Source: Styela clava (taxonomy: Eukaryota; Chordata; Ascidiacea; Stolidobranchia; Styelidae). From it: a stretch of 64,000 bases of DNA. Positions 10,094 through 24,200 of this stretch are shown here, piece after piece; within the stretch, counting starts at the first letter, position 1, and each line of letters opens with the position of its first letter. The stretch is taken from positions 19,675,383 through 19,739,382 of the forward strand of contig NC_135252.1 in NCBI RefSeq assembly GCF_964204865.1, given 5' to 3'. A model generated the notes under the pieces. The model was not told the origin of the DNA. It was given only the letters and a program-made list of their open reading frames with translations, and ran no database searches. The translations under genes and the position numbers were made by a program.

Positions 10094-13000
10094 TCTTCGA
10101 GGTCAAGACATTGAAGCCAAATTATGACGCCTAATTGACGCCACCCTGATTGGCATATTGTTGTTATCGCTGCCACGTTTAAAAACAGTGGCGTTCAAAC
10201 GGATCCTGGAAAGTATTTGGGTCAGTCATCAGCACATTCAGTGGCAAGTCTCACTAAATTAAAAAAAATTATTAAAGTCTTGCTAATCATTCATCCTATC
10301 ATCATACAGCTCGATTTCTATGTCGTGGGAAATAAACCTCTCAGACCGAATTAAAAAAATAATATCAAAAACCATTGGCTTGAAGTTGCCGACCGAGTGG
10401 CTTTATCTTTCGCAGCCACAAAATGTTGCGACACTGTCCTTATTGTACCTATTATATTGAACTGTGTTTCTCTGTACTTTCGGAAATTGTCCCTCTGAAG
10501 AAGTCTTCAGTGGCCAAAATGGGTTGACTGTGAACTTACAGACATTTTTTTAATGCCTTTTCTAATGTGGAAGTTCCTATCTCATAGCTGTTTTTCTGCC
10601 CGTATTATGAACCGGTTTCAGCATCGCATAAATCGATATTTATCAACACCCAATTGTACAATAAAATTCCTCAATGTTTCAGTGGGTGGGCATTCAAGTA
10701 CTGCAGTCGCACTTCCTTCAAAGATTATTTCCTTCAATTTATAATTGAGTTCGCGTGAGAAGATTGAAAATTACAATTTTTTTTATAATTTTATGTTTGC
10801 ATCGAAAGTTACGCATTGGAAATTTCACGTCTTCAAAATTTCACAACCACAATAGTGCTCACAAAGAACTGGGAAGCATTTACATTAAGGCCTACTAACT
10901 TTTAGACTCGTCAACATGAATCAGCGCTGTAGGTGACGCAGCATGGAGATCTTTCGAGGTCTTTTCACACAATTTAGATTATTTTTTCACACTTGTAATA
11001 TGTTTTTCTTTAATGAATATTGATTGATAGATTCAGTTGCATTATCTCACAAATCCATGCCCAGGTTTTCATACAAGTGGGGCGCGGACATAATCAATTA
11101 ATCCTGATACGTGGACTTGAATGGTGAAAAATACGGTCCTCCATCAGAGGTTACCCAAACAATCGTGCAGTGATAAGGAGTAATCATACACGTTCTCTTT
11201 CATTTCGAAATTGCCAACTCAATCCTGATGCTCAATGGACGTTTCTCCAACCCTTGACTCCTGGAAAATTTTCCCCATACTTTACCATTGCAATAGTTTT
11301 AACGCCTATGAAATTGTTTTAAAGAGTTAGCGTTTACACACTGGCTCACATCTTCAAAACTATTCTTTTTAGCTTGAACAACAAACCATGTTCCGCTTAC
11401 AGGTATACTGATGGCTATTTTAGGCTAGTCTGTCGCAGCTGCGGTACATTATCCATTTTTAATTATTGCAATTAAACTAAAGGTCCTCGAAAGACATACT
11501 GACAATTAGGATATTTGATTTACAACTATTTTTTGGAAACACAACTGAAAACTGACAAATAACACGCAAAATCACGAAAACGAGGCAATGTTTACACTCA
11601 TGCTCGTACAAGTACGTGCCCACCCACCAAAAAAATAATAATAAAATAGGAATATGACGAGTATACAAAAATATGGACACGATTCAAAATCGGGCATTCC
11701 TCATAACTCAATTTAAAATAATAAAAGACAAATAGTTGCTTGAATCAGTGGATAATTTACATGGAGTAAAATAAGTGTTGCTCTTGAAATAAGACAGCAA
11801 AATTTAGGTAGATAAAATTAAATGTAATAGAATCCAAACGACTTCCTCCGTCTCTGATTGATATAAACATAATGTTTCAAATGTTCGTAAACGAATATGG
11901 TAGCTAAGAAATCGCCAGGATTAGCCTTGCATTAAATATATATAAATACAGCTGATCACAAATGCTGTAAATTTTGGGTCTGAGATTCTTATATAGCATT
12001 GAAATATACAAGTCAAAATCTATGGCAGACATCGCTTGCTGTCAGAAATGCAAAAAATCGCCAAAAACCTATCAAATGTGCACAGATAAATAAATACATG
12101 GTTGGAAAGCAGCATGAAGTTTTGAATAGTGGGAATAAAAATAGAGTGGCAATAGCTTGAAATAGCTGTGAATACAAATACCTGTCAATGTTAGAAGAAA
12201 ATAGTGACTAGTAACTATTGCTACTCCATCGTAGGCTTATTGCTGTTTGGTCATCGTTACGGAAATAAACAATAAAATCGATTGTCGGACGCCTGAATGA
12301 GCCAGACAATAAAGTTATTAAGGGTTTTGCGAATGTGAAAATACGGACATGAAATTCTTATACTGTATCTTCTCATTAGCGTCTGCATCACAAATATTTT
12401 GTGAGATATTGGTCTGCAGTTTATGGATAAAAAGATTAGCCGGTATCCGATAGCATTCTTATTGACCAATCACGAGCTAGACTGTGACCGATGCGACCTG
12501 CGTTGAAAAGAGACCAATGTTTTTGTTTGTTTACGGTGGTGAACAGCTGATGACTGCGACGGGATATTTAACGGTTTTTCAGCGTTCTTTGGACATTTTT
12601 CCTTTTTCTTTGTATTCGGTCCATTTCCAGATGAACTTCGCGATGTTTTTGTTTTCGTGTGTGATACCAACGGTGACCAACTAACAGACGTTGGCCGTTA
12701 ACTGAGACAACCGAACAAAGACTGAAAGAGTGTCCACGAGGCGAACACTGACTATCATTCATTGCAGTATCATATCCAGTACAGCAGTATCTCTGATTCT
12801 GTTCGATTGGCACAGATCTGCAGATAACATACTGGCATGCGGTAACGTAATTACGATAATAACAGTTATCTCAGGTGCCGTAATGCAGTAATGTGATGAG
12901 TTTTGTATTTCTGTATTTAGGCTACTTACAGACATATCGCAGGATTGTCATACTGCAGAACTGTCTTCAGGTCTTAGACAAGCTTGGCTACTGTCTCACT

Positions 13001-15240
13001 GACTGTTCGGTAGTGTACCAAGTAACTTATCACTCAAACTTACAGACTTATGACTGTATGAAGTAGCTTCAATACTCACATTTTAACAAAGGGGCACAGT
13101 CGCATTTTCACAGAAACAACAGTTTTTATGTCAGTAGACTATGTAGATAAAAAGATTTCAAACCGAACAAAATGAATACATCGGATGTGTATTGAATTAT
13201 AAACATGTAAATCTAAAAGAAATGCTATGGCTCATTCAAATGGGCCAGACCCTCATAAAAAAAGGTCGATGGCGATATGGTTTTCCATATAATCAATGTT
13301 GTCACAATGTGGACTCTTCTTTCCTAGATGAGTTTTGAATTACATTTTATCCAATAGCTTTCACTTCATGGCTTATACACTTACCAAATATAGATTGGTG
13401 CAAATATTTATTGAATATTTCAACACAGTTTCTTGTGACGTTTTATATAGATTTCAAGTCAGGTGTGACATTGTTAAGTGTGATCCTTTGTTGCTTTAGT
13501 ATTGTATGTGAAATGAAGCAGAAAAATATGTTTCAAGTAACTGTGCATTAAATCTGACTTAGTCAAATTCAAACTTCTATATTTTGTGTTGCCCTTTTAG
13601 TCTCATTTTGATTCCAAAATATAATTGAAGTAATCAAGATGTTGATAATTTTGCAAATTAACGAGCACTTCAACGTTCTGCTAATAACAATAATTTTTGG
13701 CATTTGATCTCTCAATCACTAATTTTCTCATATGGTAATTGGTATTCTAAAGTTTCAATTTGAATATGAGTAAAATATATGTATCTAAAAATCTTTACTA
13801 GAAAGAATACTTTTGACTTCTGCAGTCTTTTATAACCCATTTGTGGTTGTACAAACAACTAACATCGGGGTGCTGGTCATTGGGTAAATGATTACTTTTT
13901 TCAGCAAGATTGTTTTATTCCAATTGGTCTGCTCAATAATAAACATTTCTGGAGAAAATCGTATTTACAAAAGTTTGTAGTTCCTAATATATTCAAATTT
14001 TTGATATCTGGCATCTGGATATAAACTTTCAATTAGGTTACATAGGCAGTATTTGTCAATACTCGACTTGCCCAGCTGGCAGTTTTCAGCTGTGGGAATC
14101 ATTAGCCTATGCTTTTCCAGTAATATCCTGCAAATTCTTTTGATTACAAATGTTTCAGTAGTGTAATGATGCAATGACATTTTTTTCATTTGGCGCTCAG
14201 TCACGCAATTCACTTCAAACAAGGCACTATGCAAGCAGTTACTGATATCGAAAGTTATGTGAGGAGCTACTGTTATGTGGAAGCACAGGAAGTCTTTCCT
14301 ATTCAGTTTTACCTACCCTATTTATTAAACTCTGGGTGAGGTGGGGATCTGAGATATGAACTCCAGGTATGTAGACTGCGATGCCAACAACGTTACGGGA
14401 ATAAGTGTAACGCTGGGCCATCGCAGAGCCAACATTTCACAAATTTGTTATCATTGTCCAAATAAAGTTAGGTTTTCTACGCGTTTTTTTAATGTTACCA
14501 CTTACCAGAAATGCTAGTGATAAATAGTAAGTACACAGAGGTGAATGCGTATTGATTTTTTAGTTAATATTGTATTGACTGTACTGGTGTAACAGGCTTC
14601 AAAATTCATTTGTGGTAACTCATAATGAATGCATCTCAATTGAAATGGTTATGAGCTGTGGGTCAGGATTACAGTAATTTGGTATAACTTTTCATATCCA
14701 CTGATTCTATAAGGTGTAATAAACCTCCCAACGCTGCCAACGGCAATTGGGATTTAATGGGATGCTCTGTAAAAACTTTTGTCTCGTTTTAACATTGCAT
14801 TTATCTATCTATTGCTTTTTTTATCCGTTATTCAACATCTTTATGCCAAGCAAGACTTTGAAAATGCAGCAATTGACATTAAGCTTCTGTTTTTGGTAGA
14901 ACCGTGATATTTTCACTATAGAGCACACCTACATGATTAAATACACCAGGTTGTGCACATTAAACCTGAGCTAAAAATCATTAAATACTTTATCAATGTA
15001 CCTTGGCGATTTCTCTCAATTCCCATAGTTGTAATTGTAATATAACAAAATCGTCTATCAATTTTGTTTTTGTTGGCATCAATTTGTTTCCAATATAAAG
15101 TCTGAATTCTTACTGCACATTTATGAGCAATATATCCCCCAAAACTTTATATATTGTCTCTTTACAGGAATTAGAAACAGGAATAAAGTAAATTAGTCAA
15201 ATTTGAACTCAAAGAAATGTTAACTTTTTGGCCAAAGTGA
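10094..15240. other. 5-kb stretch with no supportable gene
   Basis: Between the copy-1 transposon and the first FBXL exon I found no exon chain, RNA gene or well-bounded element. The short frames here (for example near 12470-12813 and 13965-14234 on the minus strand) have no recognisable domain and no compatible splice partners. The FBXL promoter and any 5' untranslated exon presumably lie in the right-hand part, but no core promoter motif stands out. Confidence 0.6.
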
Positions 15241-18200
15241 ATGTTGAAATCATTGCGTAAAAGACGACTCAGAAAAGTTCGTAGCGAAGACGACACATCT
15301 TCATCGCGCCAAGAAAAAGCTGGGACTTCTCTTGACCATTTTGAGCCAAAGTTCAGCCGAAGGAAAAACCATTGGACTTTAGGCAATAGCAGTACTAACG
15401 ATATGACAACCATGAAGCAGAAAATAGAGGTTTGTACAGTATGTGAATATACAAAATATTAATAAAGTTTATATAATAATGTAAAGTCTGTTTACAGCAA
15501 AATCTCGAGTCCTCGGGTAAAAGAAAGAGTATTGAGAGAAGGGTTAGGCACCTCTGATAAAATAGGAGCTTATAAAAAGTTCTATCGTATTGACAGAGAT
15601 TTCATTAGGTTGTGGGTTACCACAAGACTTGAAACATCAACTCTACCAAGGAAACAGATGTGTTTTATTAAAAATAAGAAATTTGAAAGAAAGCTTTAGC
15701 ATATAAGATTCTTTGACAAATAGAAGAAAATCTTTGATGAGCAATTCTGATTTCCCAACTGATAGTTACTCAACGATTATTTTTTTCTGATATCAGGCTG
15801 GTATTTATTCAGCATTCTTTTCGATTCATCATGAATGCGAATTTTTTTTATGTTTGAATATCATGCTAGCCTTTTCTTTCATTATTGATATTATGAAAAA
15901 TCTCTAGAGAGCATTTTTTAATCTGACACTGAATTTATGATAAAATGGCAGTAGTTTAGCATAGGTACTCCCGTATTATGTGCACCAGGTTAGGGTTAGG
16001 CCATAGTTTTATTCCAATTTTTTTAGTTCTATTACGAGTTCAGGTTCAGGGACTGTCTGTGTTAGCCAAGTGAATATACCCCCCTGTTCATATTCATAGG
16101 CTTCCTTTCCTTTACACAACTTGATGTAAAATAGGCGAACAAAATTAGTTACCTCCATATAGGTACACATACTTCTGAATCACCTCAGCATATTCTATGA
16201 CTTATTACTATTTGTAAACTTACAATTATTTTCCATTTCATTCACAGGGTCTCTTGGATTCCGACCAACAAGCATTGATCAACAAGAAACTCCCGAAAGA
16301 ATTGCTTTTGAGAATTTTCTCATTCCTTGACATTGTTACTCTTTGCAGATGTGCTCAGGTTTGTGTTTATTCAAGTTAATACTTGTAAATATTAGAGTTA
16401 TATAGCGGAGTTCATTATTAACAATTGCCACAGGCATGGAAATGACCTTTTTCTGAAGCAAATGTAGATCTGCGTTTTTGTGTTGAATGTTGCAACAAGC
16501 TCAATATTTGCAAAGAATTGTCAATTTGTCATAAAGATTTCAAATTCATTCTGGTTTAAACCATATTGTTTTTATTTTTATTACTATAATCTTAGGCTGC
16601 AATTTTGCTTATTATTCGGCAAAACATATCTCATTTCAAATATAATAACACCAAAGTAACAGCTATTTCTAAAGCTTTATTATTAAAATTGTATGATTAG
16701 ATTTATTGAGTTCAATGGAACACAATAAGTGTGTTTGAATTTGAATAAGTGTTCAGCTTTTGTCATTTAATGACCTACAAGTTTGAGTTTAAATCCCCTT
16801 TGCTAAACAGCAGCACAAAAATTTAATATTTTTTTGTCTGCTGTCATTGTGATGAAAAATTTCTCCCAACCTATGTGCTTATTTTATCAATGGCTTTTCG
16901 TTCGTAAGATTGTATTCTTGGGTCTTGAATATTTTATGAATTTGTGAGAATGTCCCGTTCAATTTTTTTGAACGATAAATAGTAATTTTATATCTGTCCC
17001 AAGACGCTGAACATCGATATTCAGTTACCAAGTATTTTCATATTCAAGGTTATGGTCGAATTATATATGTCTTTATCACTATTCAAACTACCTGATGCTT
17101 TATGTAATGAACTTAATAAACAAGAAAACTTTTCAGTCAAATTTTTGAGTAATGTAATGTAGCTGTGAATGTACTTTATATGTTCATAGTTTACCTTATT
17201 ATTTTTGATTTTGTATTTTAAGGGAGAAATAGAAATATTTTATAAGAATATCTTGAAATACCCACCTGGATTCAATTTTTTTTTCAAATATGAAATAAAA
17301 TATGATGTTTCTATAAAATGCAAACTTTTGTAGGTTGGCCTATTATAACATTAATTTTCAAAATTTCAACCTTATCAAATAATTTTTTTTTGAATTGTAT
17401 ATTTTATTTGGATAGCCTTTCACTGGTAGCTTGTTGAATTCCCAGGTTGTTTATCAGACCATATGGTTTCACAAAAGTAAATTATTGACTGTTTTACTGA
17501 CAAATATCTGTGCTGAGAATGTTCTAATATTTACACAGTCTAAGTTCAGCAAACATTTAATAAATATGTCTCAGCTGAGGTGTTGGCTGGTTTCATACCT
17601 AAATGAGCATATTGTTCACTTAAATAATAAAATGAATGAAACTATTTATTTTGTGTTGGTTATATTGTTACAGTCATTGGATTAATCGTTTTTACTGAAA
17701 GTTTGTTAGAAGCAAATCCACTAAGGCTTAGTATGGTTGTGACTAAACAAACTGGTTGGTACTCCTATAGTATGTGTACCAAGTTAGGCTTAGTCCATAA
17801 TTTTATTCCGATTCTCCTTATTTTAGTTCTGTTACGAGTTCGGGGACTGGCTGTGTTACCCAAACGAATATCCCCCTTCCATAGGTTTCAGTCCCTTCAC
17901 AGAACTTGATGTATAATAGGCGAACAAAATTAGCTACCTTCGTATTGGTACACATACTTCTGGAGTGCCAACAAACTTAAATAGCAATGGTAGTTGAAGT
18001 GATAGATCATTTCAAAATCTCTGGTTGAATATCTCTAGTTTAAATACTGTATACACCACCAGATCATTCACAATCATATGGTAAGTAGATAAAGTGGTAG
18101 GTGCAGCTTGAAAGTTTGCAGTCTTCTGTGTGAAGAATATTGACAATGTTGCAATCATTTATATTATATTTAAAAATTAATTTTCTTTTACATTTCAGGT

Positions 18201-21200
18201 TTCGAAATCATGGAACACTCTCGCACTAGATGGCAGTAACTGGCAGTCAGTCGATTTGTTCAACTTTCAAACTGATGTAGAGGTATGAATGAAGACAGAA
18301 TTTCTATTTTAAGTTGCATTTTTCTATCTTTTTTGTATTGCATTATGAATGAGCATCATCTTTCGTGGTTCTTGTAATTCCATGTCACAAAAACTTAACG
18401 GTTTGTACACACCTAACCCTTGCCTGATTAAGATCAAGTTAATTATTTGATTTTGATTCTTAAATCACTAAAATGCAGGCCGTCTTCCGTCAGGTATCAA
18501 TTGAAACAAAATTTTTGGTTTGGTAATATGTTCCAACATAGTTCTTAAAGTCAATGCATAAAATCTCACTTTGAAGTGTGTACTCATCGTGCAATACTAT
18601 TTACATTTTTCCATTTTCTCCAATTAGTACTGAATTTGATCATTTTTCTGCCTTTATATTCAATAATGTTCCATCAATTTATTTTGAAAATTGTTTGAAA
18701 ACACACAAGACCCTGCAAATGGCAATATATTATTAGTTGAAAGACTTTTTTTGAAGTAAAATTTCTTTCAAATGTTCAGCATTTGTAAATTGAGTGGTTG
18801 ATTGAGTATCATTATAAAATAAAACTTCAGTACAGGTGAATGCTTTTTAGCTTTTGTATGTTTCATGTTATTGATTTAGTTGAACGGCAAAAGTATACAA
18901 ACCTTCCAATTCTCGATACCAGCTTTAAACTTATTTGCTTTCCAGTGGTTTTCTTGTACTTTTCGATATTTTAAATATTTGGTCGCTTTATTTGAGTATT
19001 GAATGATTCAACCATGGATATTATTAAAACGTCCATGTTCCATGAAAACAAGAATTGATTAATCACATGATTTTGATGGAAGGAATGTCCAGTTGGTTTG
19101 AGCTTTTTTCAAACGTTTGGTGTTACGAAGCCTGTGAAAGGGTTGACTATTATTTACAGAGCCCAACAATAAATTTATGAAAATAAAAACAATGAAACAC
19201 ATTGTTACTTACTGATTAGTGTCCCTGAGTAAACTAAAATCACTTAATGACTTTGGTATATTTGCTGCTTTGTATTTATTAGCAAATATTCAGTATTTTA
19301 ATAAGTGAATGAGTAGCTTGTGGAGCCCTTAGGTTGCTTTCACAGTTCCCTGGGGCTTCGTATGGAGCTTTTCGAGAACCTGTTGTTTAGAGCAGGGGTC
19401 ACCAAACTACAGCCCGCTGCGTCATTTTATCCGGCCCACGGCGTCATTTTATCCGGACCGCAATAACACACAAAAATGGGAAATTTTTCTCCAAGGGAGA
19501 TTTTCACGAGCATCGTCTTCCTTGTTTATTTCTCAACATTGGCCAATCAGCAAGATGCAAAAACATTTGTGAATTTATTGTATTGCATTGACAAAAATAT
19601 TCATCCGGCCCGTTTCAACACAGTTTGAGTCATACCCCGGTCCTTGGTTAAACAAGTTCGGTGACTCCTGGTTTAGAGTATAAGGTTTAACTATGCGTGC
19701 ATCACTGATTAAAGTTCCCTTGATTTGACCCTATACCCACCCGCTACCATCTCACCCAGATTGTGATAAATTGTGTAGACAATTTTAAACGGAAAGCAAA
19801 GAGTCCTTCTAAAAATAGAGATCTTTGTTCATCAGTGGCTTCTTGTATAGGGCCTTGTTCAGAGTAAGGGTTAAAAATGTATATATGAAAAAAAAGGTTC
19901 AATTCAAATTCATAACATAAATTCAATTATGTCAATCTTGTGATAGGTGAACCAAAATACCTTCAAGATCTCATTCACCTGGTGATTTTTTGTTTGACAT
20001 ATTTTTAACTCAATTGGTCTTAGTGAATTCTCATCTGCCATGACAAAGACTACAAACAGAAGGGATGGATATATTGTTCAATTTAGTCATAGTTCTTGTA
20101 ATTTCAGTATTTGCTCATAACTTATATGTCCTGTTTACATTTGAGTACATGTTACCTTGCGTCAAATAAATTCTCATGAAAATTCTATGTGAATTACTGT
20201 AATATTTTTATGAATGAATCATAGTTGAATATTATCAATGAATTATGGCCTGTATAACAAAAATTGTTCACATTTATGATTAATATTCCTATTTTCAGGG
20301 CAAAGTCATTGAAAACTTATCGAAACGTTGTGGAGGATTTTTGAAAACTCTTTCGTTGAAAGGATGTCATAATATTGATGATAAAACTTTACAAATATTC
20401 TCGCAACATTGTCGAAATCTCGACAAACTAATACTTGATAAATGTACACAGATCACTGATAAGTGAGTTGAAGATACCTATCATCTTGTATTCATTCTTT
20501 CTATCCCAGCTTATGCCAGTTCTTTCCATCATCTGAACCAGGAGTGTGCAACCTTTAATACAGGACGAATAACTGGGCAACACTGCCGGGCGCACCTCCG
20601 TTTAGACTTTCTAGTAGTTGCAATACACCAAGAACAAAAGTTTTGGTTATAGATCCTATGACATGAGTTGTTTGGGGGCTCCCGAAGTATGCGAACCAAG
20701 ATGGCGGACATCGGAATGTAATATGTGTACCAGGTTAGGGTTAGGCCATAATTTTAGGTATAAATACTACGGGAGGCTCTTGGGTAGTCTTCGAACTGAT
20801 AATATGACTAAAATAAGGAAAGTTGGAAAAAATTTATCGCCTAACCCTAACCTGTTACTCATGTTACGTTCCGATGTCCGCCATCTTGGTTCGCATACTT
20901 CGGGAGCACCGTTGTTTGCATGGCACAAACTAGTTGTTAGGGCATTGTAACGTTATCCTAGGCATAGATAATAAATTTTGACTCCGGTATAGCAACGCAA
21001 AGGGATTGGAATTATTCTCACACACCAGATTAAACTAACTTAAAAACTCCATTCAAAATTGGCACATCTTCGCGCACCACACAATTTACCCTTGTGGGCC
21101 GCATTTGGCCCATGAGCCACAGGTTGCACTCCCCTGATTCAATGTATTGATATTTGATATCAATATTTTTCACTTTTGTAAGTTGGGCTATATGTATTGT

Positions 21201-24200
21201 GCTATATACCTTGTACTATTATCAAACTTCATAATTTGAGTAAAAAATATTAATTGAATTTATGTGTTTGAAATCTTCTTTCATGAAACCGAGATATTCA
21301 TTGAATAAATTTATTTTCAAATATTATCTAATCAAGTAGGTTTAATGCTTGCATTGTATTGTCAAATAATCAATTTTGTATGTATGTTTCACTCGATGCA
21401 GACTTCTGCAGACAACTTTTGGTATTTATAAAGGCAAGAATCTCCAATAATTCCATGTTTGTTTTACCTTGGTATTCGTTCAATCTGTTGTTTAAGATTC
21501 CAAATGCAAAAGAGTTGAGGAAAGTTAATGCTAATGATTTGGTTTCTGCGGGACTAACTACTTATCCTTCTTCTATGCTTTTATGTCGGTGGATCCGTAT
21601 GCATATAGTGCAATGATGCTGTAGCAAGAGTAAAGATAACTATCCTAAGTGATTCAACATAAATATTTGTGTTAGTGTGCAGCAAGACTCTTGAATCACT
21701 CAAGATAGTTGGTTTGTTACACATTTATTACAGCTACATAGTTCCGATGTTACTACTAGTACCAATTTTCAACATTGTTTCTCTAACGAATCAATTCTCA
21801 TTTTTAGGACATTATTTAGTTTAGGACGGAATTGTCCTCTGCTACACGCCCTTCACACAAGTTCTTGTTTATATGTCTCCAATGATGGATTGAGGCATCT
21901 AGGGTAAGATTTATTAACATTTGCTCCCAATAGTGATTTATGTATTATGAGCATATTTTGTTTGTTCGTGGCCAATCTGATTAATATTAGATTACAAGAA
22001 TGCAAGCGTTGATTAGTTCTCGGTTTCGAGAATAATTGGAATTTTTACATTTATTAACTCTATCATTTGGGGTTACGGGTTCCATTACATTTGAACCCAC
22101 GTACATTTAAACCCGTAATTTGAACCTACGACAATTGCACCTGCATGTATGGGAACAAATGTACGGTCACCAGGATTTTTTTCACAAGGTCCTTTTTTCA
22201 CAAGGTTCTTTTCTTACCTTTTCTCTTCACAAAGCCCGTGCCCAAACAGATGATATAGGGATTAATAATATATTTGAAAAACCTTCCAATTTCTAGCATG
22301 GCTCACCTATTTTATTACTCTATCTGTGAGCGGTAGACACTGACATGGAATCTTTAACCTGTTTCTTCAGCTTTGTTGGCTATAGCAGTGTTTGTGGTTT
22401 CCAATCTTTTATGGCTTGTGGTCGACTTTCGAAGGCTTTTAGCACTAATGATCCCCTGTTTGTCATTACAGTGGTATTTATAGCGGTATTTTTATTGGTA
22501 GATTCCAAATCCCATGAGATCCAAACAATTTATGCTCAATAAAGTGAAAAACCCAGTGAAATAATCTTCTCAAACAATGAAACTGGGAAGATGGAGTTTT
22601 TGGCTTAGTGGGAGGGGTGAAGTCATCATGCTCTGTGGCCCTCTTGAAGGTTGGGAACCGCTGGTCTATAGGATATTGCACTCTCTCTATCGGTCAATGT
22701 ATTGATAAACTGATCTCTCATATCTTATGTATAATAATGGCCTACATATATATGTGTTCTGTTCCTGAATACAAATTCTCTAACAATTCTTCATTTTTTA
22801 AACAGTGAAGGTTGTCGGCATCTACAATTTCTCGATATATCATGGTGTGATAAAGTAACTGATGTTGGTATCGACTATATTGCAAGAAATTGTTCAAAAC
22901 TAAAAGGTCTTATTTTAACCGGGGTTACTCAGGTATGTCAAATAAAAAGCACATTTCCAGACATTTGGTTGAGTTTTATTCCTAGTAGTACAGAGGAATG
23001 TGCCCTTCTTCAATCAAATTACTTATATGTGATTATATTATTTTGCCTTCAGATCACAAATGAAACTTTAAAAACTCTTTCTCAAAATTGTCCTGAATTA
23101 AAGCAATTGAACCTGCAGAAATGCACAGTAAGTTATTTCTTTTGGTGTTTGAGTAAAAGTGCTTTTAGGTTTTCTTTACACTTAAGTAAAATGGTGCTTA
23201 TCAATGGTCAGTTTTGTTGCGAAATCCTTACTGTACGAAATCACCAATCACCATTTTAAGTTTTCTTGGTCCACTAACAGTTTCCTTGGCAGTATAAACT
23301 TAAATCGTTATCATCCGCTGTCCATATCTGTTTTTGTTAATCCACTGGCATCTTTGGTGTAGAACATCAGTTGAAACTTGATAATGTTGCAGAAAATGCC
23401 TAGTTGGTTTCAATTTAAGTTTTAATTTCTTGCCTAAAATTTTGTCACAGAATGGAAATATTGGTATAAGTTGAGGGATTTTTTTTTGAAATATATTATT
23501 AACAATATCCGATTATTGAAGCGTCTTCAAATCCTATAATTATTTAAAATTACACGGTTATGACTTATGAGATTAAATTAAATTGACAAACCTGATTCAC
23601 CTTTCATATATATTTTTGGAATTTAAGAAATTGATTCGTAGGCCAAAATTAGCGGAACATTGTGATTTATTGGGAATCTTTTACACTCGAATCATTGCTA
23701 TATTATGGGTACAATATTATGACATAAACAAGATGAATACTCATTTTGATTTCCATTTAAGTCCAAATAATGATATCGCACAAGATGGTAATTTTTCGAA
23801 TCTTCAAATAAGGTTTAAGGGTCTCAACCAGGCATGGGCCAAGTACAGCCCGGGGGCTCACCTTTGCTTTGTAACGCTGTAAATAATGTTCATAAAATGT
23901 GACTTTTTACGTCACATGGCCCGCCAGACTGGTGAGCAAAATTTTTGGCCCGTTAAAAAACTTCGATTTCCCCTGGTCTAAACATATACCGGTACTAAAA
24001 GTATGGGTAATTTGACCCATGACACACAATATAACTAAAAAAAACATGATGAGATACTCTCCAGCCAGGATTTATCAATTACAAATTGGTTTTGTTCATA
24101 TTAGGCTTTAAAGTGGGTCATTTCAACTCTAAACCAAATAAAATTAACAACAAAAAAATTTCTCCACTATGTATTACCAATATTAATTGAGAAGAGTGTA

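Noticed and set aside
15990-16001. Telomere repeats (GTTAGGGTTAGG)
   Set aside because: The two-unit motif occurs at the same place in every copy of one transposon family and is never longer, so it is part of the element.
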